Source: Maea johnstoni
Taxonomy: Eukaryota; Annelida; Polychaeta; Spionida; Magelonidae
Length of the DNA: 64,000 nt
Assembly (NCBI GenBank): GCA_963942565.1
Contig: OZ012685.1
Coordinates: 45,002,349 to 45,066,348 of the forward strand
Direction of reading: 5' to 3'
Shown: positions 20,301 to 56,236 of the stretch, one piece after another
Position numbering within the stretch: the stretch's first letter is position 1
How the letters are laid out: each line of letters starts with the position of its first letter
Made by a program: the position numbers and the translations under genes
Notes under the pieces: generated by a model
Told to the model about the DNA's origin: nothing
Databases searched by the model: none
The model's input: the letters and a program-made list of their open reading frames with translations, nothing else

Positions 20301-23061
20301 CCTAAGCCTATATTAAACCAGGAATTAAGATAACAATCTCCACACAGTTATATCTACTCTGAGCAGCTGTTTTGGTCACTTCCTCATTGGTGGATTTTAC
20401 TCAGAATAGGACAACTCTCCTAATGACAACCTGCAATTACAGACTACAATTTACTATTGAAATAGTTACTTTGCCTCAGCAGATCATGGTCTATTGCGGT
20501 ATTGCATATATACCACATATTTCACATGTAAAATGTATGTGGACCAATGTGGTATCAAGCAATAGTATTGTCTACTGCATACATGCATATCATTGATCAC
20601 ACTTCTAAATGATAACCCACAATACAATGCAGACTGCATTGGACCTACCAAGTTACTGGATGGGAAAAGTTTATAGGACAAACCTATAGGACAATTCTAT
20701 ATGGTTATAACTTATCCCCTAGTCAATTGAAAATATTGTAATATGCGTCAACAGCAACATACAATTGATAACCATATTTTACATGTAAACATGTCCAAAA
20801 TGCAAGGACAAATGTACATTACAAGTTCATAATACATATCTCTGCCCATTGCATATATACAAGTATGCGATTGTGAATAGGAACCACACCTCACCCGTCC
20901 TCAATACAATAACTCTAAATCTCTAATACACTACCATATGACAAATATTGGGTGGATATTAGGGTGTACCCCATTTTCAAACACAATGTAACTGATAAAA
21001 TCATAGTCTATTGCATACACCATTGACCTGCAAGTGCAATATGGCACCCACTGTGACCCCTTTCCACTTGGCTGGCTATAATAGACAAGTCATACACTGA
21101 ATAATTAGTTCTGAAGGGCAGTTAATAACAGAAATAGCAGCACCTACCGTGACTATGTGATCATAGTACATCTCATAGTTTGCTGCATCCTCGATAACCT
21201 GATATAAACAACTACACTCAACCTAACCACAAGAGTACACACCAGACCACCATATAACAAATATGTGTGGTCATCACTTTCTCATAGTTTATTTTCAGGG
21301 ATGTCGAACTGTAAAGGCTTCAAAATATGTAGCAGGCCAAACACTAGGTTAAACAGGGCTCAACTGTACCCCAACCCAGGAAGTCAGGTGGGGCAAGTTA
21401 CACCCAAGATCAGATACAGTAGTCCCGCCAGGTTGCCTGACCAATTTGATAGCAATTAACTTCTTTAAACTTGACATAAAGACAATAAAAAAAATCTTTA
21501 GGTTTGATGTTATTTCTGTATATTTTTCTCGCCCATTTTATGTCTGCCTTTACCTTTTATGATTTTTCAAGGTTGCTGTCAACTATGCCCGAAATGCTGT
21601 TTTTCCATGATTAGATAGTCATGACTATGGGGCTATCTGTTATGTCAAGCCCTGTTAAACTCTGCAATTTTTCAGCCAGTTTCTCGGTATGGTGATGTTC
21701 CTATACAATATATCTAATCATTTTGAAAAAATGTTTCCAATATGTATCAAATAAATGATAAGTTACATTACAACCCTACAGCGTATATACAATGTATCCC
21801 AATTGCTGTAACAAAGTATGAATGATACCATCAATGATGGTATCATTCCTACTTTGCATAATGCTGGTCCATCATTATGCAGTTCTGGCTTCCTCTTGCT
21901 TTCAGCTATTTATACAGAAGCAATTATCCTCACTCAACAACAGGGCACTGATAGTAAATCATGTTTCAATTGTCACTGCCTTCCATATTCTAGGCTTACC
22001 ATGCACCATAAACTGCGTTTTCAATTTTAAGCAAACTGTGGCCCTCAAACATTGGGTTACTTCCTTATGGTTCTGGAAAAAACCTAATATTTATAAACCT
22101 AATTATTATAATATTGATGTTGCAATAATGTAGTCATGTGAAAAGTCACCATCATGACCCAGGCCATTTGCCAGAACAAAGATAGTATAAATAATAAATA
22201 CTCTAACTTACCATTGAGGTCTCCAACTTTACAAGCCATGGACATATCTAACTCCACACCTAAGCGTGCCTTTACAATGTGTATGAATTGACGTGATGCT
22301 ATGGTCTTATAAATGTTGTCTGCAAGACCACTGGAACTACAATGTGCTGTAAATGTGTGGGTCAGCACAATTTCAACAAAATCCCTAAATTGGAAGTCAT
22401 GATCCCTAGAGGATGTACATACAATTAAATGGGGCAATTATAACTCCTGGGATATTTTTGGATCTGACTTCCTGTGCTGCCCACTCTTCTTGGGGTTGTC
22501 CCAGACAGCAGTAATGCATTATGGTGATAATGAAGGTGACAATTAGCTGTCATAGATAGTTTCATACTTCCCGTCCTTCACTATTACTCATTGCCTTTGG
22601 TTGCATGTTCCAACAATGGTTCCTGTTAGTAGATTAGAAAAACAAGTAGCCCTCTATAAAACATAATGATAGTTAAACACACACGATATCCATGCATGTG
22701 CAGGATGTTGGGTTGATTTATAATTCTCTGCCCACTGATATGTCTGCTGTGGATGTGTGGGTAAATGGTTATCACCCCCACCGTCCATCGCAATGCTAGG
22801 TATGCACCGCCCTGTGCCGATGAGTCATCAGCAGAGGTTTCCTCAATCACGACTCCTACTACTACCTGAAACATCGACCTTCCAGAGAACAGACCCTCAA
22901 AACAAACACGATAGATTTACACCAAGGGCTTACGCTGCATACATGTAGGCCACAGTACTCTCTTTGATAGTTAGTGACTACATATAAGAGCTGATATCCC
23001 AACAAATATCCACCAATTAAGTGTGCACACCCTTAAACTTACCTATCCCCGAGCCCGACAT
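5148..23061 (-). CDS. MAP2K6: MAP2K3/6-type dual-specificity MAP kinase kinase, complete, 8 coding exons
   Basis: Cytoplasmic kinase that activates p38 MAP kinases by phosphorylating the Thr-Gly-Tyr loop. Exons (high to low): 23061-23043, 11875-11809, 9613-9451, 8396-8160, 7676-7497, 6631-6554, 6026-5887, 5301-5148. All introns are GT-AG and the joined frame gives 345 residues (human MKK6 334, MKK3 347, from memory). Visible motifs: basic N-terminal docking motif [12 protein letters not shown] (residues 8-19), glycine loop [10 protein letters not shown] (59-68), MAVK lysine (K83), HRD (178-180), DFG (198-200), activation-loop S208 and T212 in [18 protein letters not shown], and the C-terminal region used by MAP3Ks in this family. 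[21 protein letters not shown] separates it from MKK4/7, which have arginine-containing loops. An in-frame TAG at 23086-23088 lies upstream of the ATG. One gene probably represents the single invertebrate MKK3/6 orthologue; the vertebrate paralogue name is only nominal. It is divergently arranged with TTYH. Confidence 0.95.
5380..5575 (-). mobile_element. SINE-like copy (tRNA-derived head, degenerate)
   Basis: Read on the minus strand it matches 52787-52999 and 43518-43735: a head with a B-box-like segment, then GTGAGAAAGTTG and a ...GTCACTTTTTCTGCCATAT-like end. Decayed; lies in intron 7 of MAP2K. Confidence 0.55.
5887..6026 (-). CDS. MAP2K6: MAP2K coding exon 7
   Basis: 140 bases. Encodes [36 protein letters not shown] and [10 protein letters not shown] plus two bases of a cysteine codon. 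The [16 protein letters not shown] block is diagnostic of MKK3/6. Acceptor TTTTTCAG, donor GTGAGT. Confidence 0.96.
6027..6553. other. MAP2K intron 6, no recognised feature
   Basis: AT-rich, apparently single copy within the window; no repeat boundaries or conserved motif seen beyond the splice sites. Confidence 0.6.
6554..6631 (-). CDS. MAP2K6: MAP2K coding exon 6
   Basis: 78 bases (26 codons, phase 0). Encodes [20 protein letters not shown] and SLGITM: the Pro-Glu of the APE motif and subdomain IX with its conserved aspartate. Acceptor TTTCTTACAG; donor GTTAGT is weaker than the others. Confidence 0.96.
7112..7340 (+). mobile_element. TTAA-2 MITE (CCCATT termini), copy 1
   Basis: Flanked by TTAA; starts CCCATTCACAC and ends GAGCATTAATGGG. 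The interior contains paired CTCCTTCAAAT / AAAATATT-type blocks shared with the copies at 29708, 37246 and 61523. Lies 14 bp from the 32-bp donor array. Confidence 0.75.
7355..7511 (-). repeat. 32-bp tandem array duplicating an exon end and its splice donor
   Basis: Five donors GTAAGT occur on the minus strand at 7496-7491, 7464-7459, 7432-7427, 7400-7395 and 7368-7363, exactly 32 bp apart. Each is preceded by the same 18 bases that end exon 5 (coding for the tail of KPYMA). The copies look identical. Only the innermost donor keeps the kinase frame: the second shifts frame, and farther ones include an in-frame TAA. Confidence 0.95.
7497..7676 (-). CDS. MAP2K6: MAP2K coding exon 5 (catalytic and activation loops)
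   Basis: 180 bases (60 codons, phase 0 both sides). Holds [10 protein letters not shown] (catalytic loop), ICDFGISG (magnesium loop), and [16 protein letters not shown] with the two residues phosphorylated by MAP3Ks. The exon ends inside the APE motif (Ala here, Pro-Glu in the next exon). Its last 18 bases plus the donor are repeated four more times downstream in the intron at 32-bp spacing. Confidence 0.97.
7677..8159. other. MAP2K intron 4, no recognised feature
   Basis: AT-rich; no repeat family identified. Confidence 0.6.
8160..8396 (-). CDS. MAP2K6: MAP2K coding exon 4 (N-lobe to hinge)
   Basis: 237 bases (79 codons, phase 0 at both ends). Contains [20 protein letters not shown], the [19 protein letters not shown] hinge region and [13 protein letters not shown]. 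Nearly every block is alignable to vertebrate MKK3/6. Acceptor TTTTTCAG, donor GTAAGT. Confidence 0.97.
8440..8614. mobile_element. TA-flanked MITE, pogo/Tigger-like
   Basis: Perfect inverted termini of 24 bp starting CAGGTGAACTTGGATATG, each flanked by TA (8438-8439, 8615-8616). 175 bp with repeated CCGTCATAT-type motifs inside. A TA duplication with CAG-starting termini fits a Tc1/mariner superfamily (pogo-type) non-autonomous element. Confidence 0.85.
8800..8985 (-). repeat. Dispersed repeat also present at 47096-47410
   Basis: Reverse complement shares the series CACCAAGT-GTCAAGG, TTTATCTCACCAGGTG and GCCATCTAT with the units near 47.1-47.5 kb. Family unknown. Confidence 0.55.
9024..9412 (+). 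mobile_element. TTAA-1 MITE, copy 7, interrupted by a TA-MITE
   Basis: TTAA at 9024-9027 and 9409-9412. Sequence resembling the uninterrupted family stops at ...ATGAATA (9137) and resumes at TACCAACATGACAGGG (9347). Confidence 0.86.
9138..9346. mobile_element. TA-flanked mariner-like MITE nested in TTAA-1 copy 7
   Basis: Inverted termini beginning CTGTATAACTGGTTAATT, about 26 bp with one mismatch. Duplicated TA at 9136-9137 and 9347-9348; the intact family reads ATGAATACCAAC, so only TA was duplicated. 209 bp, with several TTTGGCG motifs inside. Confidence 0.88.
9451..9613 (-). CDS. MAP2K6: MAP2K coding exon 3 (glycine loop, catalytic lysine)
   Basis: 163 bases, acceptor TTTCTGTCAG and donor GTGAGC. 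Begins with the last base of a Leu codon, then [18 protein letters not shown] and the kinase N-lobe with [15 protein letters not shown] and MAVK at the exon end. The order PPRDLD...ITIGD...[11 protein letters not shown] is the MKK3/6 signature. Confidence 0.96.
9678..10013 (+). mobile_element. hAT-like MITE with 5-bp duplication (CGACGCTAA family), copy 1
   Basis: Termini CAGGGCTCGACGCTAA and inverted CAGGCCTCAACGCTAA, flanked by TATGC (9673-9677, 10014-10018). 336 bp; contains ACTGGTCCTAC motifs in both directions and an inverted pair around ATTTGG-GACATTCT. Relative at 54494-54833. Confidence 0.82.
10019..11599. other. MAP2K intron 2, no recognised feature
   Basis: About 1.6 kb of AT-rich sequence in which I could place no repeat, exon or hairpin. 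Confidence 0.5.
11600..11775 (+). mobile_element. hAT-like family A remnant with terminal hairpin
   Basis: Matches the 3' half of family A (AATTATTTACTTGAAATT ... CTGGCTAAGACC). It is followed by a perfect 13-bp-arm hairpin (11735-11761) and a second TGCTAAGACCCTGG end. Confidence 0.65.
11809..11875 (-). CDS. MAP2K6: MAP2K coding exon 2 (docking motif)
   Basis: 67 bases between acceptor TTTTTTCAG and donor GTAAGT. It encodes (G)[21 protein letters not shown] and two bases of the next codon. The basic cluster followed by hydrophobic positions is the D-site through which MKK3/6 binds p38. The donor lies 33 bases from a hAT-like family A remnant with a hairpin (11735-11761). Confidence 0.88.
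11931..11977. repeat. (AT)n-rich microsatellite
   Basis: TATATA runs interrupted by three GTATA units. Confidence 0.9.
11994..12307 (-). mobile_element. hAT-like MITE family A, copy 1
   Basis: Termini CATGGTCTTAGCCAG and inverted CAGTGTCTTAGCCAGG; perfect 8-bp duplication GTGACAAT at 11986-11993 and 12308-12315. 314 bp, non-coding. The 8-bp duplication and CA...TG ends fit the hAT superfamily. Confidence 0.9.
12780..13138. repeat. Old tandem duplication, two units of about 180 bp
   Basis: Units about 12780-12956 and 12965-13138 share GTATTCAATGCAGGTGACAT, TTCAACCT-CTACTGATTGAAGA and ATGCTTGCAAGA blocks. Both are open on the minus strand over a [11 protein letters not shown] segment. Confidence 0.75.
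13215..13392. repeat. Short degenerate repeat, three units
   Basis: GCTTCAAGTCTGTCTCT-CCACCGCAGTC-CTAT recurs three times at irregular spacing. Confidence 0.65.
14215..14390 (+). mobile_element. SINE/LINE-tail-like repeat ending in (AAATC)n, copy 1
   Basis: Shares GGTTAGAATTCTATTGCATA and TGTGCCAAATGCTAT blocks and an AATCAAATC-type tail with 26220-26408 and 38879-39057. The pentameric tail suggests retroposition; it could be a SINE or a LINE 3' end. Confidence 0.6.
15186..15773 (+). mobile_element. hAT-like element, CAGGGGTGTCC termini, with nested insertion
   Basis: Left end CAGAGGTGTCCAAGC, right end (inverted) CAGGGGTGTCTAAG. Interior TGCTCCAGGACTGCTTAT matches the host of the TTAA MITE at 49530. 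No clear target duplication. Interrupted by 15456-15687. Confidence 0.6.
15456..15687. mobile_element. MITE with about 36-bp inverted termini, superfamily unclear
   Basis: Both ends read (A)GGCCTAAAAAA then TTGTTTGTTTCCTGTAAC in inverted orientation, with CTACCCTA/GGTAGG motifs inside. No unambiguous target duplication was found. It interrupts the hAT-like element at 15186-15773. Confidence 0.7.
15947..16118. mobile_element. Chimeric hAT-like element: family A left end, family B right end
   Basis: The left part CAGAGTCTTTGCCAGGATTT...GGGTGCCCAAA is family A. The right part (inverted) GGTCATAGCAAGGATTTTAG followed by AATGCCTGTC is family B. Confidence 0.6.
16124..16222 (+). mobile_element. 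hAT-like family B, short deleted copy
   Basis: AGGGTCTCAGCCAGGATTTC, GCCTGTC and TTTTCAGGAAACTG blocks are present; most of the centre is missing. Confidence 0.6.
16225..16516 (-). mobile_element. tRNA-derived SINE-like copy
   Basis: On the minus strand the first 70 bases read as a tRNA-like head, with A box TGGCCTAGTGGTACGATGCC and B box GGTTCAAGTCT. It is followed by about 220 bases without tRNA structure. The acceptor stem does not pair cleanly, so it is not a functional tRNA gene. Confidence 0.6.
16740..16945 (+). mobile_element. TTAA-2 MITE remnant
   Basis: The right half resembles 29708-29935 (CTCCTTCAAATA, CACTGTGAGCAT-GAAGGG) and ends in TTAA at 16942-16945; the left end is lost. 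Confidence 0.5.
17142..17209 (-). mobile_element. hAT-like family A fragment
   Basis: CCCCAAAATTTTACAATTG ... CAGTTTCTAAATCCTAGCTA, the terminal 65 bases of family A in reverse. Confidence 0.7.
17264..17439 (-). mobile_element. hAT-like MITE with 5-bp duplication (GGGAGCCC family), copy 1
   Basis: CAGGGCCCAAATTAG at left, inverted CAGGGCTCAAAATTAAG at right, perfect flank AAGGG (17259-17263, 17440-17444). 176 bp. Relatives at 45564-45755 and 59843-60008. Confidence 0.82.
17628..17721 (+). repeat. Inverted dispersed repeat, arm 1
   Basis: About 94 bp nearly identical to the reverse complement of 21048-21142 (TTCAGAACTAATTATTCAG, TATTATAGCCAGCCAAGTGG). No terminal repeats or target duplication seen. 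Confidence 0.8.
17832..18054 (+). mobile_element. TTAA-1 MITE, copy 8
   Basis: TTAA both ends; contains a small extra GGGGTCGAG segment in the centre. Confidence 0.84.
18480..18720 (+). repeat. Dispersed repeat D, diverged copy
   Basis: Series GAGCCTGCCTCCCAGCCCAT, GGCACTGTGGT, GTGGCCAACAGTA and TAGCTAGGCTAGC in the same order as 45785-46020. The most diverged member. Confidence 0.5.
18980..19211 (+). mobile_element. hAT-like MITE with 5-bp duplication (GCAACAT family), copy 2
   Basis: CAGGGTGCAACAAAGG at left, inverted CAGCGTGCAACATAACC at right, flanks GTACT and GCACT (one difference). Shares the GCCGAGCAGGGCAAG motifs with 4569-4814. Confidence 0.78.
19425..19495. repeat. 24-bp tandem repeat, three units
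   Basis: GGTTCAGACTATGTTGTTGA followed by GCAT, repeated three times without change. Confidence 0.9.
19911..20252 (+). mobile_element. hAT-like MITE family B, copy 1
   Basis: Starts CAGGGTCTTAGCCAGGATT and ends GTCCTGGCTATATCCCTA, with perfect 8-bp duplication GTGGAGAT (19903-19910, 20253-20260). A block around AACAGGAGGTTTTTTGGAAA is tandemly duplicated inside. Confidence 0.88.
21048..21142 (-). repeat. Inverted dispersed repeat, arm 2
   Basis: Partner of 17628-17721, 3.3 kb away in opposite orientation, with only a few differences. Confidence 0.8.
21812..21856. repeat. Hairpin with 21-bp arms
   Basis: Arms 21812-21832 and 21836-21856 pair with one mismatch around a 3-base AAT loop. Confidence 0.9.
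22212..22245 (-). CDS. Candidate alternative first exon b of MAP2K
   Basis: Encodes [11 protein letters not shown] plus the first base of a split codon, followed by a good donor (GTAAGTTAG). It has exactly the same phase-1 overhang (G) as first exon a, so it would splice in frame to the exon at 11875-11809 and give [12 protein letters not shown] before KRKKK. The frame stays open upstream to an ATG at 22437, so a longer start is possible. Alternative N-termini are known for vertebrate MKK3 and MKK6. No transcript evidence; inference from phase, donor and position only. Confidence 0.4.
23043..23061 (-). CDS. MAP2K6: MAP2K coding exon 1 (first exon a)
   Basis: Encodes MSGSGI plus the first base of a split glycine codon, then donor GTAAGT. 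The ATG context is CAACCATGT and an in-frame stop lies 24 bases upstream. The phase-1 junction with 11875 gives Gly then KRKKK, like the N-terminus of vertebrate MKK6 (short neutral start, then basic docking site). A 19-base coding exon cannot be proved from sequence alone, but donor, phase, start and promoter position all agree. Confidence 0.75.
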
Positions 23062-23312
23062 GGTTGCTGTTCGTCTGCAATGCACCTACATGGGCTGTCA
23101 CCGGTCCACTGAAGCCACCACTTCCCCTTCGGTATTGTTGCAGTTTGCGGAGAAAATCTGAAGATCGGAATTCCCAGTTACCAACTCCACCTATTTATCG
23201 TTTATATTGCACCACTGGTAATCCTCAACTGTTCGCATTTGTTGCAATTTTTGACAAAATCTTATCGGAAGTAGAGACTCCACCACTGAGTTTTTGATGA
23301 GGAAAACCCACC

Positions 23313-23320
23313 TGACGTCA
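23313..23320. promoter_or_regulatory. CRE, perfect TGACGTCA
   Basis: Full palindromic cAMP-response element, the binding site of CREB/ATF dimers. It lies about 250 bp upstream of the MAP2K ATG and 500 bp upstream of the TTYH ATG, and 5 bp from an AP-1 site. Factor binding is inferred. Confidence 0.6.
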
Positions 23321-23325
23321 CGGGA

Positions 23326-23332
23326 TGAGTCA
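23326..23332. promoter_or_regulatory. AP-1/TRE site, TGAGTCA
   Basis: Exact consensus for Jun/Fos dimers, extended to the palindromic ATGAGTCAT at 23325-23333. Close spacing to the CRE suggests a composite bZIP module. p38 signalling acts on ATF2, CREB-kinase and AP-1 factors, so feedback is plausible but not shown. Confidence 0.55.
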
Positions 23333-23822
23333 TGCACAAACTCTCACAACTTGGCGAGAGATCACGAGATTTGGTGTTAAAGTACATTAATTGCGAATTT
23401 TATTATCTTTTGATGATTGGCACACGATGATCAAAGTGCCCTTTAAGTGAAGAACATCTTTTTTCATTGTGAAGCCTGAGATTGGATGGTTCAATGAATT
23501 TTCTGGAACTTTCCACATCGTTCTTGTACCATTTATTGTGTCGGTTTTTGCGAGATGCAGATTTTTAGTATACCGTTTGTTCGTTAGATGTCGCTACGGA
23601 ATGTTTGTCATGTGAGCTCCGCCAGCTCAGAATCAGAGCAGCTGAGAGTCTGCTACGGGTAGGAGGGGCCGACACGCGTTCCACTCTAGGCTCTTTAAAG
23701 TTACTAAAATGCCGATTGATCCACCGCCGTTAGACCACTAGCTACTGGATTACACCAACAACAAACGAATGCGGGAGAAACTCGCACTGGAAAGACCCCG
23801 AACCTTTTAAAACAGGACCATC

Positions 23823-53698
<29,876 letters not shown>

Positions 53699-53927
53699 GT
53701 AAGTCAATAGGAATGCATGTTTTTCTGGCGCACCCCTTCCTGTTCAACCTTCTTCCCACCCTGGTTGGCGGTCCCAGGGCTCAGCTGGGTGAGCATTGTT
53801 CTAGGCTTAGCCAGCAATGAGTATGGGTGTCCAAATCACCCAAATGAGCACTCAAAAATCACAATCCAGGACACATACATTTTTCAATGTGTATTTCTAA
53901 AGATGTCAATTTCAAACATATTTGAAA

Positions 53928-54215
53928 GATGGCACTGCGGTATACTAGGAGGGCAGTTGGAAATATGTCTACTTCCACTACTATCCCTCGTGTGGCAATT
54001 GTGTGAACTGAATGGCCAACAATAGGTCACAAGTCCCTATGTAGTATAGGTGCAGGCATTTATATATAATAAAGTAAAAGCAGAGTAGCTAGGCTACTAA
54101 GGACACTGTTATATGTGCAAGTTAGCCTATGTAGTATAGGTGCAGGCATTTATATAGAAGTAAAAGCAGAGTAGCTAGGCTACTAAGGACACTGTTATAT
54201 GTACAAGTTAGCGGA
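53928..54215 (+). repeat. Dispersed repeat D, copy 4, with tandemly duplicated 3' part
   Basis: CACTGCGGTATACTAGGAGG through GTGCAGGCATTTATATATAA. The final segment (AGTATAGGTGCAGGC to GTTATATGT-CAAGTTAGC) is then repeated once. Confidence 0.8.
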
Positions 54216-54493
54216 TGCAGGCTTTAAGAATGCCTCCTGGTATATCTGCTGCCTGGCCGTCTATCTGAACGGACAGACGCATTCACCCACAAACAAGCAT
54301 CATTTATTCACGTGTGTCATCAATGTTTCACAGGGCAGGGCAGCCAGAGGCGGGTAATTAATTAGCGTGAAACTGGTGCTGAAAGAGGGCAGAGTGCTGG
54401 AGGAGCAATATTATCGGCAGGCAGGAGTGCTGCACTAACAGGTGGTCGTCAATTACCTTAGCCGGGCTCCCAGGTCAGACTCACCAATGTCAT

Positions 54494-54833
54494 TAGGCCT
54501 CAATAATAACTCAAATGTTACTCACTCCATAGGACCAGTAACATGTACCTAGAATCTACTGGTCTTGCTAAATTTTTACTGGTCCTACAAATTTTTCTTT
54601 ATCATAACAAGAAAAAAACATTGCCCAAATTTCACTTTTTTATTCATTCTATATTCATTTATTTCAAAGTCATTGGGGACATTCTTGAGGGGAAACTTGT
54701 TAACAAGAATGTCCCCAAATGTTTATTGGCCCTGTGGGACCAGATGAGGCATTTTTTAGTGGCCGGCAGCGGTATTGTGGATTTTGTAATGGTCTGGGGC
54801 CAGGCCTGCTCACTGTTAGCTTTGAGCCCTCAG
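54494..54833 (-). mobile_element. hAT-like MITE (CGACGCTAA family), copy 2
   Basis: Starts TAGGCCTCAATAATAACTC and ends TTAGCTTTGAGCCCT; flanked by GTCAT (54489-54493, 54834-54838). ACTGGTCCTAC and GACATTCTTG motifs as in 9678-10013. Confidence 0.75.
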
Positions 54834-54839
54834 GTCATC

Positions 54840-54975
54840 ATTCCATCCACCATTTGCTTGTTTAGTTCACCCAATTGTAGGATATGGGGGTTTTACATGT
54901 GTAAAGATTCTCAACTGACCACTCTAGCATGCATCAGTGCTTTCTATACCACCTTTTGGCCACACAGACCTCCCA
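54840..54975 (-). repeat. Dispersed repeat D, short diverged copy
   Basis: GTTTAGTTCACCCAATTG, CAACTGACC-CTCTAGCATGC-TCAGTGCTTTCTAT and GACCTCCCAGCC in the reverse order of the D family. Confidence 0.6.
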
Positions 54976-54983
54976 GCCTAAAA

Positions 54984-55126
54984 TTAACCCTTAAATGCTG
55001 CTAGTGACTTTTTTCCTATACAAAATGGTGCAGAAAAGTTGAAAAAAACTGAAACCCTGGCATATGGACACTCATCTGAGAGTACTCAGTGAGAGCTATT
55101 TAATGAATACCAACATGACTGAGTAT
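54984..55126 (+). mobile_element. TTAA-1 MITE, copy 13, cut by a minisatellite
   Basis: TTAACCCTTAAATGCTGCTAG start; the family sequence is followed to AATACCAACATGACTGAG, then stops where the 49-bp array begins. Confidence 0.8.
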
Positions 55127-56236
55127 CGATTTCATTGCACTGTGCTGCCAGAGACAGCCGAGTTTACAGCTGACTCTATTTTATTGCACCATGCTGACAG
55201 AGACAGCCAAGTTTACAGCCGACTATTTTATTGCACAGTGCTGCCAGAGATAGCCAGATGATATTTTACAGCTGATCCTATTTTATTGCTCCTGGCTGCC
55301 AGGGACAGCCAAGTTTACAGCTGACTCTATTTTATTCCACCATGCTGACAGAGACAGCCAAGTTTACAGCTGACTCTATTTTATTGCACCATGCTGACAG
55401 AGACAGCCACGTTTACAGCTGACTCTATTTTATTGCACCATGCTGACAGAGACAGCCACGTTTACAGCTGAATCTATTTTATTGCACCATGCTGACAGAG
55501 ACAGCCAAGTTTACAGCTGATCCTATTTTATTGCACCATGCTGCCAGGGACAGCCAAGTTTACAGCTGACTCTATTTTATTGCACCATGCTGCCAGGGAC
55601 AGCCAAGTTTACAGCTGACTCTATTTTATTCCACCATGCTGACAGAGACAGCCAAGTTTACAGCTGACTCTATTTTATTGCACCATGCTGACAGAGACAG
55701 CCACGTTTACAGCTGACTCTATTTTATTGCACCATGCTGACAGAGACAGCCAAGTTTACAGCTGATCCTATTTTATTGCACCATGCTGCCAGGGACAGCC
55801 AAGTTTACAGCTGACTCTATTTTATTGCACCGGGCTGCCAGAGACAGCCAAGTTTACAGCTGACTCTATTTTATTGCACCTTGCTGCCAGAGACAGCCAA
55901 GTTTACAGCTGACTCTATTTTATTGCACCATGCTGACAGAGACAGCCAAGTTTACAGCTGACTCTGTTTTATTGCACAGTGCTGCCAGAGACAGCCAAGT
56001 TTACAGATGAGTCTATTTTATTGCACAGTGCTGCCAGAGACAGCCAGATGATATTTTACAGCTGATAATATTTTATTGTACTATTCTGCCAAAACAGAGA
56101 AATTGTATTTTACAGCCGATTTACTCTATTCTATTGTACTCTACCCTTTTATTTTGTACTCTTTTGCCAGATTTATTTTACTGCACTCTGTTCTATTATA
56201 CTCTATTGCCAGAGAGAGCCACTGGATATTTTACAG
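55127..56236. repeat. 49-bp minisatellite, about 19 units plus degenerate tail
   Basis: Unit: CAGCTGACTCTATTTTATTG, CACCATGCTGACAGAG, ACAGCCAAGTTTA. Adjacent units alternate between CTGACAGAG and CTGCCAGGG variants, suggesting higher-order spread. Decays after about 56060. Confidence 0.95.

Larger units (their letters stand above)
11876..23042. other. MAP2K intron 1 (11.2 kb)
   Basis: Contains hAT-like families A and B, 5-bp-duplication elements, SINE-like pieces, one TTAA-1 MITE and candidate first exon b. No other gene recognised. Stretches 18055-18530, 20261-21047 and 22500-23040 show no placed repeat. Confidence 0.7.
23062..23822. promoter_or_regulatory. Probable bidirectional promoter and 5' UTRs of MAP2K and TTYH
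   Basis: The start codons are 761 bp apart on opposite strands with no intervening gene. CpG content rises towards 23560-23960. It contains an exact CRE, an exact AP-1 site and inverted CCAAT boxes (ATTGG at 23416-23420 and 23481-23485). Transcription starts are not visible and no clear TATA box was seen. Unusually for this window, I recognise no transposon copy in it. Confidence 0.6.

Noticed and set aside
21812-21856. microRNA precursor
   Set aside because: Stem of 21 bp with a 3-base loop is too short for Drosha/Dicer processing.
22437-22626. Longer N-terminal extension of the kinase from the ATG at 22437
   Set aside because: The added 64 residues look like no MKK3/6 N-terminus; kept only as a note to candidate exon b.
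54543-55004. 153-residue open frame on the plus strand
   Set aside because: It crosses a hAT-like MITE, repeat D and the start of a TTAA MITE; no protein-like pattern or splice context.
55127-56236. CRISPR-like regular array
   Set aside because: Units abut with no unique spacers; animal minisatellite.
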